Positions 7,263-15,480 of a DNA stretch of 64,000 nt are shown piece after piece. The first letter of the stretch is position 1; each line of letters begins with the position of its first letter. A model generated the notes under the pieces. It saw only the letters and a program-made list of their open reading frames with translations, did not search any database and was not told where the DNA came from. The DNA comes from Spirochaetia bacterium 38H-sp (GTDB taxonomy: Bacteria; Spirochaetota; Spirochaetia; Winmispirales; Winmispiraceae): contig JBCHKQ010000001.1 of the NCBI GenBank assembly GCA_039023545.1, positions 248,001 through 312,000 of the forward strand. The letters are read 5' to 3'. Made by a program: the position numbers and the translations under genes.

Positions 7263-8066
7263 ATGAGAGTTTTATTCATAGCAGAAATAGTCGGAAAAGA
7301 AGGCGTATACTGTGTAAAAAACATTCTTCCTGGCCTGACAGAGGAGCTCAATACCGACTTTGTCGTTGCAAACGGAGACGGAGCAACAGGTGGGCTTGGC
7401 ATAGGCAAAAGCCATGCAATATACCTTAGAAAACTGGGAGTAGATGCAATAACTGGCGGAGACTGGATTTTTTATAAAAAAGACATGGTGGAGCATATAG
7501 ATAAAGCCCCATATATACTAAGACCGGCCAATTTCCCGCCAGAAGCACCGGGAAGGGGCTACTTTGTATTTAAAAAAGAAGAAAAAACACTTGCTGTTGT
7601 AAGTCTGATAGGACAGTCAGGATTCAACCGAATACATGGCAGCAATCCTTTTACATACCTGCCAACCATAATAGAACGCGTAAAAAACCAAACCCCGCAT
7701 ATAATAGTGGACTTTCATGCCAATACAACAGCAGAAAAATACACCATGTTTCACATAGCAGACGGACTTGCTTCGGCAGTGATAGGCACAGGCACAAGAG
7801 TACCCACAGCGGATGCACATATAACCAAGGGCAAAACAGCAGTCATCTGTGATGCTGGCAGAACAGGCAGCCAACAGAGTGTACAGGGCTTTGAACCAGA
7901 AGCAGAAATATACAAGCTTGTAAACGCACTGCCCGCAAGAAACCACACAACATGGGAAAAACCGGCACTAAGAGGCATACTAGTAGAAACAGACGCGGAA
8001 GGAAGAGCAATAAATATTGAGACAATATACAGAGAATGCACCCCTCCAACGGAGAATGAGCATTGA
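7263..8066 (+). CDS. YmdB/TIGR00282-like metallophosphoesterase homologue with degenerate active site
   Basis: The 267-residue protein aligns along its whole length with YmdB (2',3'-cyclic-nucleotide phosphodiesterase fold): RVLFIAEIVG, FVVANGDGA, LRPANFP, IIVDFHANTTAEK, SAVIGTGTRVPTAD and ICDAGRTGS correspond to the usual GDIVG, NGENA, RPANFP, DFHAEATSEK, GTHTHVQTAD and TDVGMTGP blocks. Nearly all metal ligands are changed: Glu8 for Asp, Asp39-Gly40 for Glu-Asn, Asp67-Trp68 for Asn-His, Gly177 and Arg179 for the two His. Only His152 remains. The fold seems kept but two-metal catalysis is unlikely. Start: TTAGGAG at 7251-7257 lies 5 nt before ATG 7263; an upstream GTG (7257) overlaps that site and is rejected. 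It stands alone between tRNA-Leu and cheB. Confidence 0.85.
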   Translation: MRVLFIAEIVGKEGVYCVKNILPGLTEELNTDFVVANGDGATGGLGIGKSHAIYLRKLGVDAITGGDWIFYKKDMVEHIDKAPYILRPANFPPEAPGRGYFVFKKEEKTLAVVSLIGQSGFNRIHGSNPFTYLPTIIERVKNQTPHIIVDFHANTTAEKYTMFHIADGLASAVIGTGTRVPTADAHITKGKTAVICDAGRTGSQQSVQGFEPEAEIYKLVNALPARNHTTWEKPALRGILVETDAEGRAINIETIYRECTPPTENEH

Positions 8067-8076
8067 GATATATCTG

Positions 8077-9243
8077 CTATTTCTTGGCCTTTGAAGCTAG
8101 CTTATTTATTACAACAGGAATATCCTCGAGAGGAAGCTCCATATGTAGGACACCCAGCTCACTGGCAGCTCTTGGCATACCATAGACCACACAAGATTCC
8201 TCGTCCTGACCTATAGTTATACCGCCCTGTCTATAGACCTCACCTATCATCCTAGCTCCGTCCCGCCCCATACCTGTCATAATCACAGAAATACTTCTGT
8301 TCTGGTATATTCTTGCAACAGACTCAAAAAGTACATCTGCAGAAGGCCTGTGACCATTTACAGGAGGGTCTTTGGAAAGTCCTACAAAAACCTCAGAGCC
8401 CCTCTGCTCTGCAAACAGATGATAATCTCCTGGAGCTACATACACATGTCCCGGTTCTAGCTTATCTCCGTTAACAGCCTCCGTAACTGTTACTGCACAA
8501 TGGCGGTCAAGACTCTCTGCAAACTCCTTAGTAAAACCAGGAGGCATATGCTGCACAAGAAGCACAGGCAAAGAGAAGTCCTCATCCAATTTGCTAAGCA
8601 AAAACCGCACCGCACTTGGCCCTCCTGTAGAAACACCTATGGCAAGCACCTCCGGGATATCCGGCTTTCTTAGCGGAGTTATGGACTCCTTTTTTTGCTT
8701 AATCTTCGGACTTATGGAGATAAACCCCAGCTCCTGCCCGGAAACAACACGGCTTACAGGAGGAGCCGTTTCTGCCATCCGTCTTGGTGGGGCAGTCATT
8801 TTGTTAAAAGCAGCATCACCTCTTTGCCTTCTGTACTTCCTGCCATACCCTCTTACCATCTCCTGCAAAGTCTCCGCAACTACATGAATATCCGGGGATA
8901 TGGGACCAGAAGGCTTGGTAATAAAATCACTTGCACCCAGTGCAAGCGCATCCATCGTTATCTTAGCCCCCTTCTCAGCCCGGGAAGAAAGAATTACAAC
9001 AGGAATATCAATACCGGCTTCTTTTCTCCTGCGGAGAAACTCAAGACCATCGACCTTAGGCATCTCAAGATCAAGAACAATAACATCGGGCTTAAGCTTG
9101 GGAATTTTGTCCATCGCAAAACCACCATGCATGGCGGTACCTACGACAATAATATCATTCGTTTCATCAAGGATTTTACTTATAAGACTCCGCATAAGAG
9201 CGGAATCATCTACAATCAAGACCTTAATCCTACCCTCAGCCAT
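8077..9243 (-). CDS. cheB: Chemotaxis response regulator protein-glutamate methylesterase CheB
   Basis: CheB removes methyl groups from (and deamidates) chemoreceptors when phosphorylated by CheA. An N-terminal receiver domain carries DD at 12-13 and the phospho-acceptor Asp58 in VLDLEMP. A ~60-residue linker leads to the methylesterase domain with Ser205 in AIGVSTGGPS, His232 in VQHMPPGF and the Asp of MTGMGRDGA. Length is normal. ATG 9243 overlaps the end of cheR (TAGTGATG); a GTG 3 nt earlier is possible but AAAGGG is better spaced for the ATG. It forms a cheR-cheB unit read leftward. Receptors and CheA are not in the window. Confidence 0.96.
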   Translation of the reverse strand: MAEGRIKVLIVDDSALMRSLISKILDETNDIIVVGTAMHGGFAMDKIPKLKPDVIVLDLEMPKVDGLEFLRRRKEAGIDIPVVILSSRAEKGAKITMDALALGASDFITKPSGPISPDIHVVAETLQEMVRGYGRKYRRQRGDAAFNKMTAPPRRMAETAPPVSRVVSGQELGFISISPKIKQKKESITPLRKPDIPEVLAIGVSTGGPSAVRFLLSKLDEDFSLPVLLVQHMPPGFTKEFAESLDRHCAVTVTEAVNGDKLEPGHVYVAPGDYHLFAEQRGSEVFVGLSKDPPVNGHRPSADVLFESVARIYQNRSISVIMTGMGRDGARMIGEVYRQGGITIGQDEESCVVYGMPRAASELGVLHMELPLEDIPVVINKLASKAKK

Positions 9244-9245
9244 CA

Positions 9246-10058
9246 CTAAACCCTTTTCCTATATACAGAACCCCAATCAGTTTTTACAAACTCAAAACCA
9301 GTATTCATACCAAAAAGCGACTCGGAATGTCCTATAAAAAGATAAGAATACGACCCCATAGAATCCCACAATCTGTTGATTGTAGCTTTTTGTGCAGCTT
9401 CATCAAAATAGATAAGAACATTCCTACAAAAAACTATATCCATATTTCTAAGGCCACTGTCATTCTTAAGATTATGATAATCAAACTGTATCTTCTCTCT
9501 TATAAATCCTTTTATATGATAACCCTTCTCAACCTTCTCAAAATACTTCTCAAGATATTTATCTGGAATACCAGCAACCTTTGCATCGTTGTAAAAACCT
9601 TCTCTTGCAACAAGAAGAACTGTTAAACTTATATCGGAGCCAATTATCTTAAAATCAAATTCCGAAGGAAGAAGCTCCGACAACAACATAGCTATGGTAT
9701 ACGGCTCTTCTCCTGTAGAACAGCCTGCACTCCATATGTTGATATGACGCTCACCTCTTTTTTTCTTATATTCTATTATATCTGGTACAACATGATTGAT
9801 AAAAATATCCCAATGCGCATTGTTTCTAAAAAATCTAGTAAGATTTGTAGTTACAGAATCGAGAAAATCTCTGGTCTCATCCTTGCTGGAAACAACTTTA
9901 TTGTAATACTCCTCCGGAGTAGAAAGGCCTGTTACCCTGAGACGATCTTTTATTCTGCTTTCAAGCACAGCTCTGTTATTGCTATTAAAAGTTATTCCGC
10001 TCTCATTATATATAAAGTCAGAATATTTTTTAAAAAGCTCATCGGATAAAAAAGACAT
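9246..10058 (-). CDS. cheR: Chemotaxis protein methyltransferase CheR
   Basis: CheR methylates receptor glutamates with SAM, opposing CheB. The 270-residue protein has the N-terminal helical domain (LFKKYSDFIYNESGI) with TNLTRFFRN corresponding to the conserved ET.FFR block, and the SAM-binding motif NIWSAGCSTGEEPYTIAM, followed by IGSDIS and MDIVFCRNVLIYF. GGAG lies 5 nt before ATG 10058. It is the first gene of the leftward cheR-cheB unit and is divergent from pyrG with 117 bp between them, which must hold both promoters. Nothing unusual in the sequence. Confidence 0.96.
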   Translation of the reverse strand: MSFLSDELFKKYSDFIYNESGITFNSNNRAVLESRIKDRLRVTGLSTPEEYYNKVVSSKDETRDFLDSVTTNLTRFFRNNAHWDIFINHVVPDIIEYKKKRGERHINIWSAGCSTGEEPYTIAMLLSELLPSEFDFKIIGSDISLTVLLVAREGFYNDAKVAGIPDKYLEKYFEKVEKGYHIKGFIREKIQFDYHNLKNDSGLRNMDIVFCRNVLIYFDEAAQKATINRLWDSMGSYSYLFIGHSESLFGMNTGFEFVKTDWGSVYRKRV

Positions 10059-10175
10059 AACAACTCCGTAAATAAAGTTTAGGTTTTAGTTTCGTCCGTT
10101 GTCAAGAAAGCATTGACAATAAAAACTAGTGTATGAAATAGTATAAAAAGTTTAATATAAGAAAAGGGAAAAAAG

Positions 10176-11804
10176 ATGGGAAAGTATATATTTGTCACAG
10201 GCGGAGTATGTTCCAGCTTAGGTAAAGGCATAGCAGCATCTTCTATAGGAAGCCTTCTAGAACTTAGGGGGCTGACAGTAAGAATGATTAAGATAGATCC
10301 GTATCTCAATGTGGACGCAGGAACCATGAGCCCTTTTCAACATGGCGAAGTTTATGTTACGGATGACGGTGCAGAAACGGATCTAGATCTTGGCAATTAT
10401 GCAAGATTCACACATTCCCCTTTATCCAGAGATAACTCCATAACCACAGGTCAGATATATCAGGAAACAATACGGATGGAGCGTGAAGGACGATTTCTGG
10501 GAAGAACAGTACAGGTTATTCCTCACATAACGGATAGAATAAAGCACAGGATAAAGAGTATAGGCGATTCTAGCGATACGGATATAACCATCGTAGAAGT
10601 CGGAGGAACTGTAGGTGACATCGAGTCTTTTCCATTTCTAGAAGCAGAAAGACAGATGATTCATGAGAAGGGGCATAATAAAGTCCTGTCCATACATCTT
10701 ACGCTTGTACCAATGGTATCGGGAGGAGAGCTCAAAACAAAACCAACACAACACTCTGTAAAAGAGATGCAGGGCATAGGTATACAACCTGATATATTGT
10801 TATGCAGAGCCCCCCATATCTTGGATGACGATATGAGAAAAAAAATAGCCCTCTTTACCAACGTAGAACCAGGAGCAGTCATATCTGCATATGATGTAGA
10901 ACATACTATCTATCAAATCCCAATAATATTTAAAGAACAAAGACTTGACGATATAATTCTGGAAAAACTTGGAATAGAAGCAAAACAACCGGACCTTTCT
11001 CAATGGGAAAGAGTAGTACAAGTTTTTAGCTCATCGGAAGAAAAGGTTACAATAGGGTTTGTAGGTAAATATATAGACCTGGGAGATGCGTATAAGTCCG
11101 TAGACGAAGCATTATACCACGGAGGGATAGCAAACAACTGCAAAGTGGAGCTCAAAAAAATCGATGCAGAATTATTGGAAAAATCGGATAACCTTGAAGC
11201 ATACTTTAAGAATGTAGATGCTATAATTGTTCCTGGTGGATTTGGGCAGAGAGGCATAGAAGGTATGATAAGAACAGCAGAGTGGGCAAGAAAAAACAAT
11301 ATTCCATATCTTGGAATATGCCTAGGTATGCAGATAATGGTGATAGAATACGCAAGAAACGTACTTGGATTAAAAGAAGCGGACAGCACGGAGTTTTCTC
11401 CTTCCACACCTCATCCAGTAGTAAGCCTTCTAGAAGAACAGATAGATATAACAATGATGGGTGGAACAATGCGCCTTGGGAAATACACCGCAGAACTTGC
11501 CGAAAATAGCAAACTCAGAGAGATATATAAGAGTAATATAATAGAAGAAAGACACAGACATAGATATGAGTTTTCCAACAAATACAGAGAGCAGCTTTCC
11601 GCTGCAGGCATGAAAATAGCAGGCATATGCCCGGACAACAACCTCGTAGAAGCAGTAGAATGGGAGGGGCACCCGTGGGGAATAGGTGTACAATTCCATC
11701 CGGAGTTCAAATCCAGACCAATGGAACCTCATCCTCTTTTTGCAGGATTTATAGGTGCTGCTTTGGAAAACAAAAGAAACAAAAAAAGCATGGAACTATT
11801 TTGA
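10176..11804 (+). CDS. pyrG: CTP synthase
   Basis: PyrG makes CTP from UTP, ATP and glutamine. The N-terminal amidoligase domain starts KYIFVTGGVCSSLGKGIAASSIG (split here: KYIFVTGGVCSS then LGKGIAASSIG) with the P-loop and contains IDPYLNVDAGTM and EVGGTVGDIES. The C-terminal class I glutamine amidotransferase domain has the nucleophile in YLGICLGMQ and the His-Glu pair in GVQFHPEF. At 542 aa it is full length. AAGGG lies upstream of ATG 10176. Its TGA overlaps the ATG of lptC by 1 bp, so the pyrG-lptC-lptA-lptB genes are very likely one operon, linking CTP supply and envelope lipid export. Confidence 0.98.
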   Translation: MGKYIFVTGGVCSSLGKGIAASSIGSLLELRGLTVRMIKIDPYLNVDAGTMSPFQHGEVYVTDDGAETDLDLGNYARFTHSPLSRDNSITTGQIYQETIRMEREGRFLGRTVQVIPHITDRIKHRIKSIGDSSDTDITIVEVGGTVGDIESFPFLEAERQMIHEKGHNKVLSIHLTLVPMVSGGELKTKPTQHSVKEMQGIGIQPDILLCRAPHILDDDMRKKIALFTNVEPGAVISAYDVEHTIYQIPIIFKEQRLDDIILEKLGIEAKQPDLSQWERVVQVFSSSEEKVTIGFVGKYIDLGDAYKSVDEALYHGGIANNCKVELKKIDAELLEKSDNLEAYFKNVDAIIVPGGFGQRGIEGMIRTAEWARKNNIPYLGICLGMQIMVIEYARNVLGLKEADSTEFSPSTPHPVVSLLEEQIDITMMGGTMRLGKYTAELAENSKLREIYKSNIIEERHRHRYEFSNKYREQLSAAGMKIAGICPDNNLVEAVEWEGHPWGIGVQFHPEFKSRPMEPHPLFAGFIGAALENKRNKKSMELF

Positions 11805-12340
11805 TGAACAAATATCTTTTTCCCGTACTGATAACTCTAATAACTGCATCTTGCAGCTTTGATTATTCGGAAGCACAATGGGAAAAAGAAGGAGAAGAGT
11901 ACCCAGGTCTTGTTATAAACAACTTCAGACACACTGTGGTAAGAAACAGCAATATCCTAGCAAAAATACAGGCAGAAGAAGCAAAAGAATACAGAGAAAG
12001 CAACATTCTTGTTCTGAGTCAGGTGTATTTTGCAGAATTAGACGATAAAGGCAAAATAACAAGAGAAGCTACTGCAGATCAAGGCAAGTACAACAAGGCA
12101 ACAGAGGACATAGAAATTACAGGGAAGGTAATACTAAAAGATTTTTCTGAAAACTTTACTTTAGAAGGACATAATTTATCATATTCTAAAAATAACCATA
12201 CCATAAAAGCACCAGAAGAAACCGAAATATCCATAAAAAAAGAAAATTACTACATAACAGGAAAAGGCTTCTCCGCTGATACAAAAGAAATGAAAATTAA
12301 TTTTGACAAAAAGCCGGAAGGCCATTATGAAGAGAACTAG
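11804..12340 (+). CDS. lptC: LptC-like lipopolysaccharide/lipid export protein, probable lipoprotein
   Basis: LptC bridges the LptBFG transporter in the inner membrane and the periplasmic LptA filament. The 178-residue protein starts at the ATG that overlaps the pyrG stop (TGATG). Residues 1-17 form a signal with a possible lipobox (ITASC, Cys17) in place of the usual transmembrane anchor. The mature part has the LptC/OstA-like beta pattern with DQGKYNKATEDIEITGKV and LEGHNLSYSKNN. Its end overlaps lptA by 14 bp. Assignment rests mainly on this pattern plus its position before lptA and lptB. LptF/G/D are not in the window. Confidence 0.78.
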   Translation: MNKYLFPVLITLITASCSFDYSEAQWEKEGEEYPGLVINNFRHTVVRNSNILAKIQAEEAKEYRESNILVLSQVYFAELDDKGKITREATADQGKYNKATEDIEITGKVILKDFSENFTLEGHNLSYSKNNHTIKAPEETEISIKKENYYITGKGFSADTKEMKINFDKKPEGHYEEN

Positions 12341-12974
12341 TTTAATTACTGTTTTTATTCTTACAACAAGCACTCTCATCTTTGCAGAAGATTTCTTTTT
12401 CTCTGCTGACAACCTGGAAGCAACCCTTGCAAAAGGTAAAGAAAAAACAATACTCTCGGGAAACGCCATAGTAAACGCCGGAAGCAAAAAAATGACAGCT
12501 GACAAGATAGAACTGTCTGGTACTGATTTTAGATACGTCAGGTGTATAGGAAATGTAAGATTTTCTGACTCAGAAGATGGAATTTTAATACAGGCCCAAC
12601 AGCTTTTCTTTGACAGAGACAAAGAACTGTCCCACATAGAAGGCAACATCATACTTGAGGACAAAAAAAACAATACAGTAATAAAAGCAGAGATAATAGA
12701 CTACGATCAGAAAAACAAGCAGGCTTTTATACAGATAAACGTAAGACTTTTTAAAGAAGATATAACAGGCAGAAGCGAGTTTGCAAAGTACAACAGAGAT
12801 AAAAAAATCCTTACACTATCCGGTTCCCCCATATTGTACAAAGGAGAAGACAAATATAGCGCAGAAAGAGTAATCGTGGATCTCGAGACAAAAGACGTTA
12901 CAATGGAAGGGAAAATAGAGGGACAAATAATCCAGAAAAAGAAATCAGAGAACACTTCTCAGGGAGAAAACTAG
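12327..12974 (+). CDS. lptA: LptA/OstA-like periplasmic lipid-transport protein
   Basis: A 215-residue secreted protein with a classical signal peptide (cleavage near LIFAED). Repeated OstA-type beta units are visible: LSGNAIVNAGSKKMTADKIEL, here shown in part, then CIGNVRFSDSEDG, IEGNIILEDKKNN and LSGSPILYKGEDKYSAERVIVD. Such units build the beta-jellyroll that shields the acyl chains during transport to the outer membrane. GGAAGG at 12316-12321 places the start at ATG 12327; an in-frame extension to 12303 has no site. It sits between lptC and lptB in one operon. The substrate may be an LPS-like glycolipid; that spirochaete-specific point is inference. Confidence 0.82.
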   Translation: MKRTSLITVFILTTSTLIFAEDFFFSADNLEATLAKGKEKTILSGNAIVNAGSKKMTADKIELSGTDFRYVRCIGNVRFSDSEDGILIQAQQLFFDRDKELSHIEGNIILEDKKNNTVIKAEIIDYDQKNKQAFIQINVRLFKEDITGRSEFAKYNRDKKILTLSGSPILYKGEDKYSAERVIVDLETKDVTMEGKIEGQIIQKKKSENTSQGEN

Positions 12975-13705
12975 TGAATACACATACTCTGGGAGCAGAA
13001 AATCTGATAAAACGATTTGGCAAAAAAACTGTTGTAAACGGTGCATCAATAGAGATGAAGACCGGAGAAATAGTAGGCCTCCTTGGTCCAAACGGTGCAG
13101 GAAAAACTACTATATTTTATATGATAGTGGGCTTTCTAAAACCCGATAGGGGCAGAGTGTTTTTTGACCACCATGACATTTCAAAACTTCCCATGTACAA
13201 GAGAGCAAGACTGGGCATCTCTTATCTGCCACAGGAAGCTTCTGTGTTCCGTAGACTCACAGTAGAAGAAAACATCAAGGCAATTCTTGAAGCACGAGGC
13301 GACCTAGACAAAAAAGAAATAGAAGAAAAGCTTACATCATTGCTTGATGAGATGGGCATAACACACATAAAAAAACAAAAAGCCTATACGCTCTCCGGAG
13401 GAGAAAGAAGAAGAACAGAGATAGCAAGAGCACTTGCAATCGAACCCAATTTTCTATTGCTTGATGAACCTTTTGTAGGAATTGACCCAATAGCAGTGTA
13501 CGAAATAAAAGAAATAATAAAACAGCTTTCAAGAAAAAATATAGGTATACTAATAACAGACCATAACGCAAGAGACACACTGGAAATAACATCAAGATCA
13601 TACATAATAGATAAAGGCACAATTTTGGTAGAAGGTGACAGTAAATATATCTCAGAACATTCTCATGTACGAGAGATATACCTGGGAAAAAACTTTGAAC
13701 TCTAA
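12974..13705 (+). CDS. lptB: LPS export ABC transporter ATPase LptB
   Basis: LptB powers extraction of lipopolysaccharide from the inner membrane. Walker A is GPNGAGKTT, followed by the LptB-typical GISYLPQEASVFRRLTVEENI (in two parts: GISYLPQEA and SVFRRLTVEENI), signature LSGGERRRTEIARAL, Walker B LLLDEPFVGIDP and switch His in ITDHNAR. At 243 aa it is normal length. The start is GTG 12974, overlapping the lptA TAG, with GGGAG upstream. It is the last gene of pyrG-lptC-lptA-lptB and its stop abuts the stop of the convergent aldose epimerase with no gap, so no separate terminator fits between them. Confidence 0.96.
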   Translation: MNTHTLGAENLIKRFGKKTVVNGASIEMKTGEIVGLLGPNGAGKTTIFYMIVGFLKPDRGRVFFDHHDISKLPMYKRARLGISYLPQEASVFRRLTVEENIKAILEARGDLDKKEIEEKLTSLLDEMGITHIKKQKAYTLSGGERRRTEIARALAIEPNFLLLDEPFVGIDPIAVYEIKEIIKQLSRKNIGILITDHNARDTLEITSRSYIIDKGTILVEGDSKYISEHSHVREIYLGKNFEL

Positions 13706-14647
13706 TCAGGTTTCTTTAAAATACATAGCCAGATGAATCTGGGAAGATATAGATTTACCTGGTCCAAGTGCTATCAATCCTAATTCCGGATGATTGAAAG
13801 TATTGGCAGGGGCTGTCACAGGCTCTAGAGCAACAGAAGTCCTGTCTGGAGGGACAAACAATTGAAACCCTTTGAGCAGCTCACCATTAAACTCAATTCT
13901 CAACATACAGAAAGGCGTTTCTAGAGAAGCCCATCCGGAAGGACAGGCCAAGAACATATCATAGTCATACTCACCCAAATTTCTACCTTTTCTAAAATCA
14001 TATCTGGTGTTTTCAACACTTCTTAAGACACCTGTAGCACAAAATCTTGCATCTGTTTCTGCATACTTAGACGCAGGTATTGTCAAAATAACATCGTCTA
14101 TTTTCTTTGTTCCCGGCAAAGAAAAATAAGGATGCCAGCCAAATGTAAGAGGAGCAGAGGTTTTACCGGTATTCTTTATGTCAACTTGGATATCCACCCT
14201 GTCAGGACTTACTTGATAAGTAATCACAAGCTTTAATAAAAACGGATATCCGGGGTGAGTACCATCGGTTTGGTAAAAGAGCCTTATCCACTGAGCACTT
14301 GGACTTTTGCTGGAAGATATCCTCTCCATACTTTGTCTATATAAAAAACCATGTATAGCATCCCTTTCTTCATTTATCTCCAGCTGATATTGAACATCGT
14401 CCCATGTATATTTGCCATCGGGAATTCTATCGTTAAAAGGGAAAAGGAAGCGCCCCCTAAACCATGGATTTGCAACAAGTTCTTCGTCACTGTCATCATG
14501 CAAAACCGGGAAAGGCCGCCCTTCTCTAATAAATTCAATCTGCCTAATCATTCCTCCAAGCTCCGGCACCAGAACAAGTCTGGGCAACCAGTCTCCTCCC
14601 AACTCCACAAAAGAAGGCAGCCTTTCTATTCTCCCGGAATTGCTCAT
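13706..14647 (-). CDS. Aldose 1-epimerase family protein (galactose mutarotase-like)
   Basis: A 313-residue galactose-mutarotase-fold protein. It shows the catalytic His in DAIHGFLY, the second His in FGWHPYFSLPG and the acidic residue of VALEPVTAPANTFNHP. Family members interconvert alpha and beta anomers of hexoses or sugar phosphates. Its start is 12 bp after the stop of the PIG-L deacetylase gene, so it probably belongs to the leftward sugar operon that starts with the phosphofructokinase. The exact sugar cannot be read from sequence. Stop codons of this gene and lptB are directly adjacent. Confidence 0.88.
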   Translation of the reverse strand: MSNSGRIERLPSFVELGGDWLPRLVLVPELGGMIRQIEFIREGRPFPVLHDDSDEELVANPWFRGRFLFPFNDRIPDGKYTWDDVQYQLEINEERDAIHGFLYRQSMERISSSKSPSAQWIRLFYQTDGTHPGYPFLLKLVITYQVSPDRVDIQVDIKNTGKTSAPLTFGWHPYFSLPGTKKIDDVILTIPASKYAETDARFCATGVLRSVENTRYDFRKGRNLGEYDYDMFLACPSGWASLETPFCMLRIEFNGELLKGFQLFVPPDRTSVALEPVTAPANTFNHPELGLIALGPGKSISSQIHLAMYFKET

Positions 14648-14659
14648 TACTAACCCTGT

Positions 14660-15469
14660 CTATTCAAAAAGTGCTTTGTATACCTGAGGATCATATAGCT
14701 TAAAGTCAAACTCCCTCACATACTCATAAGGGCCCCTGTCCTCAAGTATTCTTACAAGAGGAGCAATAATCTCCTCCTGAGAAGAAAAAGCCTTTATGGA
14801 CTTGAGCTTTTTATTAAACATCTCAGTCCTTGCACATATCTCTATAGTGGGCGGAGAAACAAAATCACAGTAGGCAGCAAGCTCATAGACGGCCGGAAAA
14901 AAATCCCTACCCTTTCCAAGCTCTGGCCATATCTGGTTGTTGGCATGAAAAAGAGAAATAATCGCTTCCTCATGTGCGACCTTGTGATCAGGATGATAAT
15001 CGCTATCAGCCATTATAAACACTCTTGTTGGTTTTAACTTTCTAAACCAATATGTAAAAGAATTCTGGAGTCCCACATACCCTGCAATAGCTGCAGCCTC
15101 ATCCTTCTGTGCTGCACGTCTGCCTTGATACAGGCGAAGCCCTCCATCTGGAAAACCCAGCCATTTTACTTCATCTACTCCCAGGAGAGCAAATGCAGCA
15201 TTTGTCTCTTTTCTCCTTATCTCTTTTATGTTATCTCTCTGCTCCTCTGTACAATATCCCATGGAGCCATCAGTTACGATGAGAACGTCAACAGATACTT
15301 TATTCATAAGAGCCCATTGAATAAGAAGAGCACCACCTATTATAACATCATCATCATGAGGAGAAATAAAGAGCCACTTCTCATCTCTGCCCTGCCAATC
15401 TTTAAAGTGTTTATCGGGTACAGATTCTCTTATAACCTCACCCGTCTTAGGATTTCTGCTTTTTAACAT
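14660..15469 (-). CDS. PIG-L/LmbE-family deacetylase
   Basis: LmbE-like proteins are zinc-dependent N-deacetylases acting on GlcNAc-containing substrates and related compounds. The zinc motif PHDDD is clear (WLFISPHDDDVIIGG), as are VTDGSMGYC, RRKETNAAFALLGV, LGFPDGGLR and the distal zinc His in DSDYHPDHKVAHEEA. The start is ATG 15469, with AGGAG 5 nt before it; a longer TTG frame from 15484 overlaps the upstream stop and is rejected. At 270 aa it is family-typical. It lies 11 bp after the SIS-domain gene in the pfp-SIS-PIG-L-epimerase operon, which suggests a role in deacetylating an amino sugar or glycoside before breakdown; that is inference. Confidence 0.9.
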   Translation of the reverse strand: MLKSRNPKTGEVIRESVPDKHFKDWQGRDEKWLFISPHDDDVIIGGALLIQWALMNKVSVDVLIVTDGSMGYCTEEQRDNIKEIRRKETNAAFALLGVDEVKWLGFPDGGLRLYQGRRAAQKDEAAAIAGYVGLQNSFTYWFRKLKPTRVFIMADSDYHPDHKVAHEEAIISLFHANNQIWPELGKGRDFFPAVYELAAYCDFVSPPTIEICARTEMFNKKLKSIKAFSSQEEIIAPLVRILEDRGPYEYVREFDFKLYDPQVYKALFE

Positions 15470-15480
15470 ATCAACTCCTA

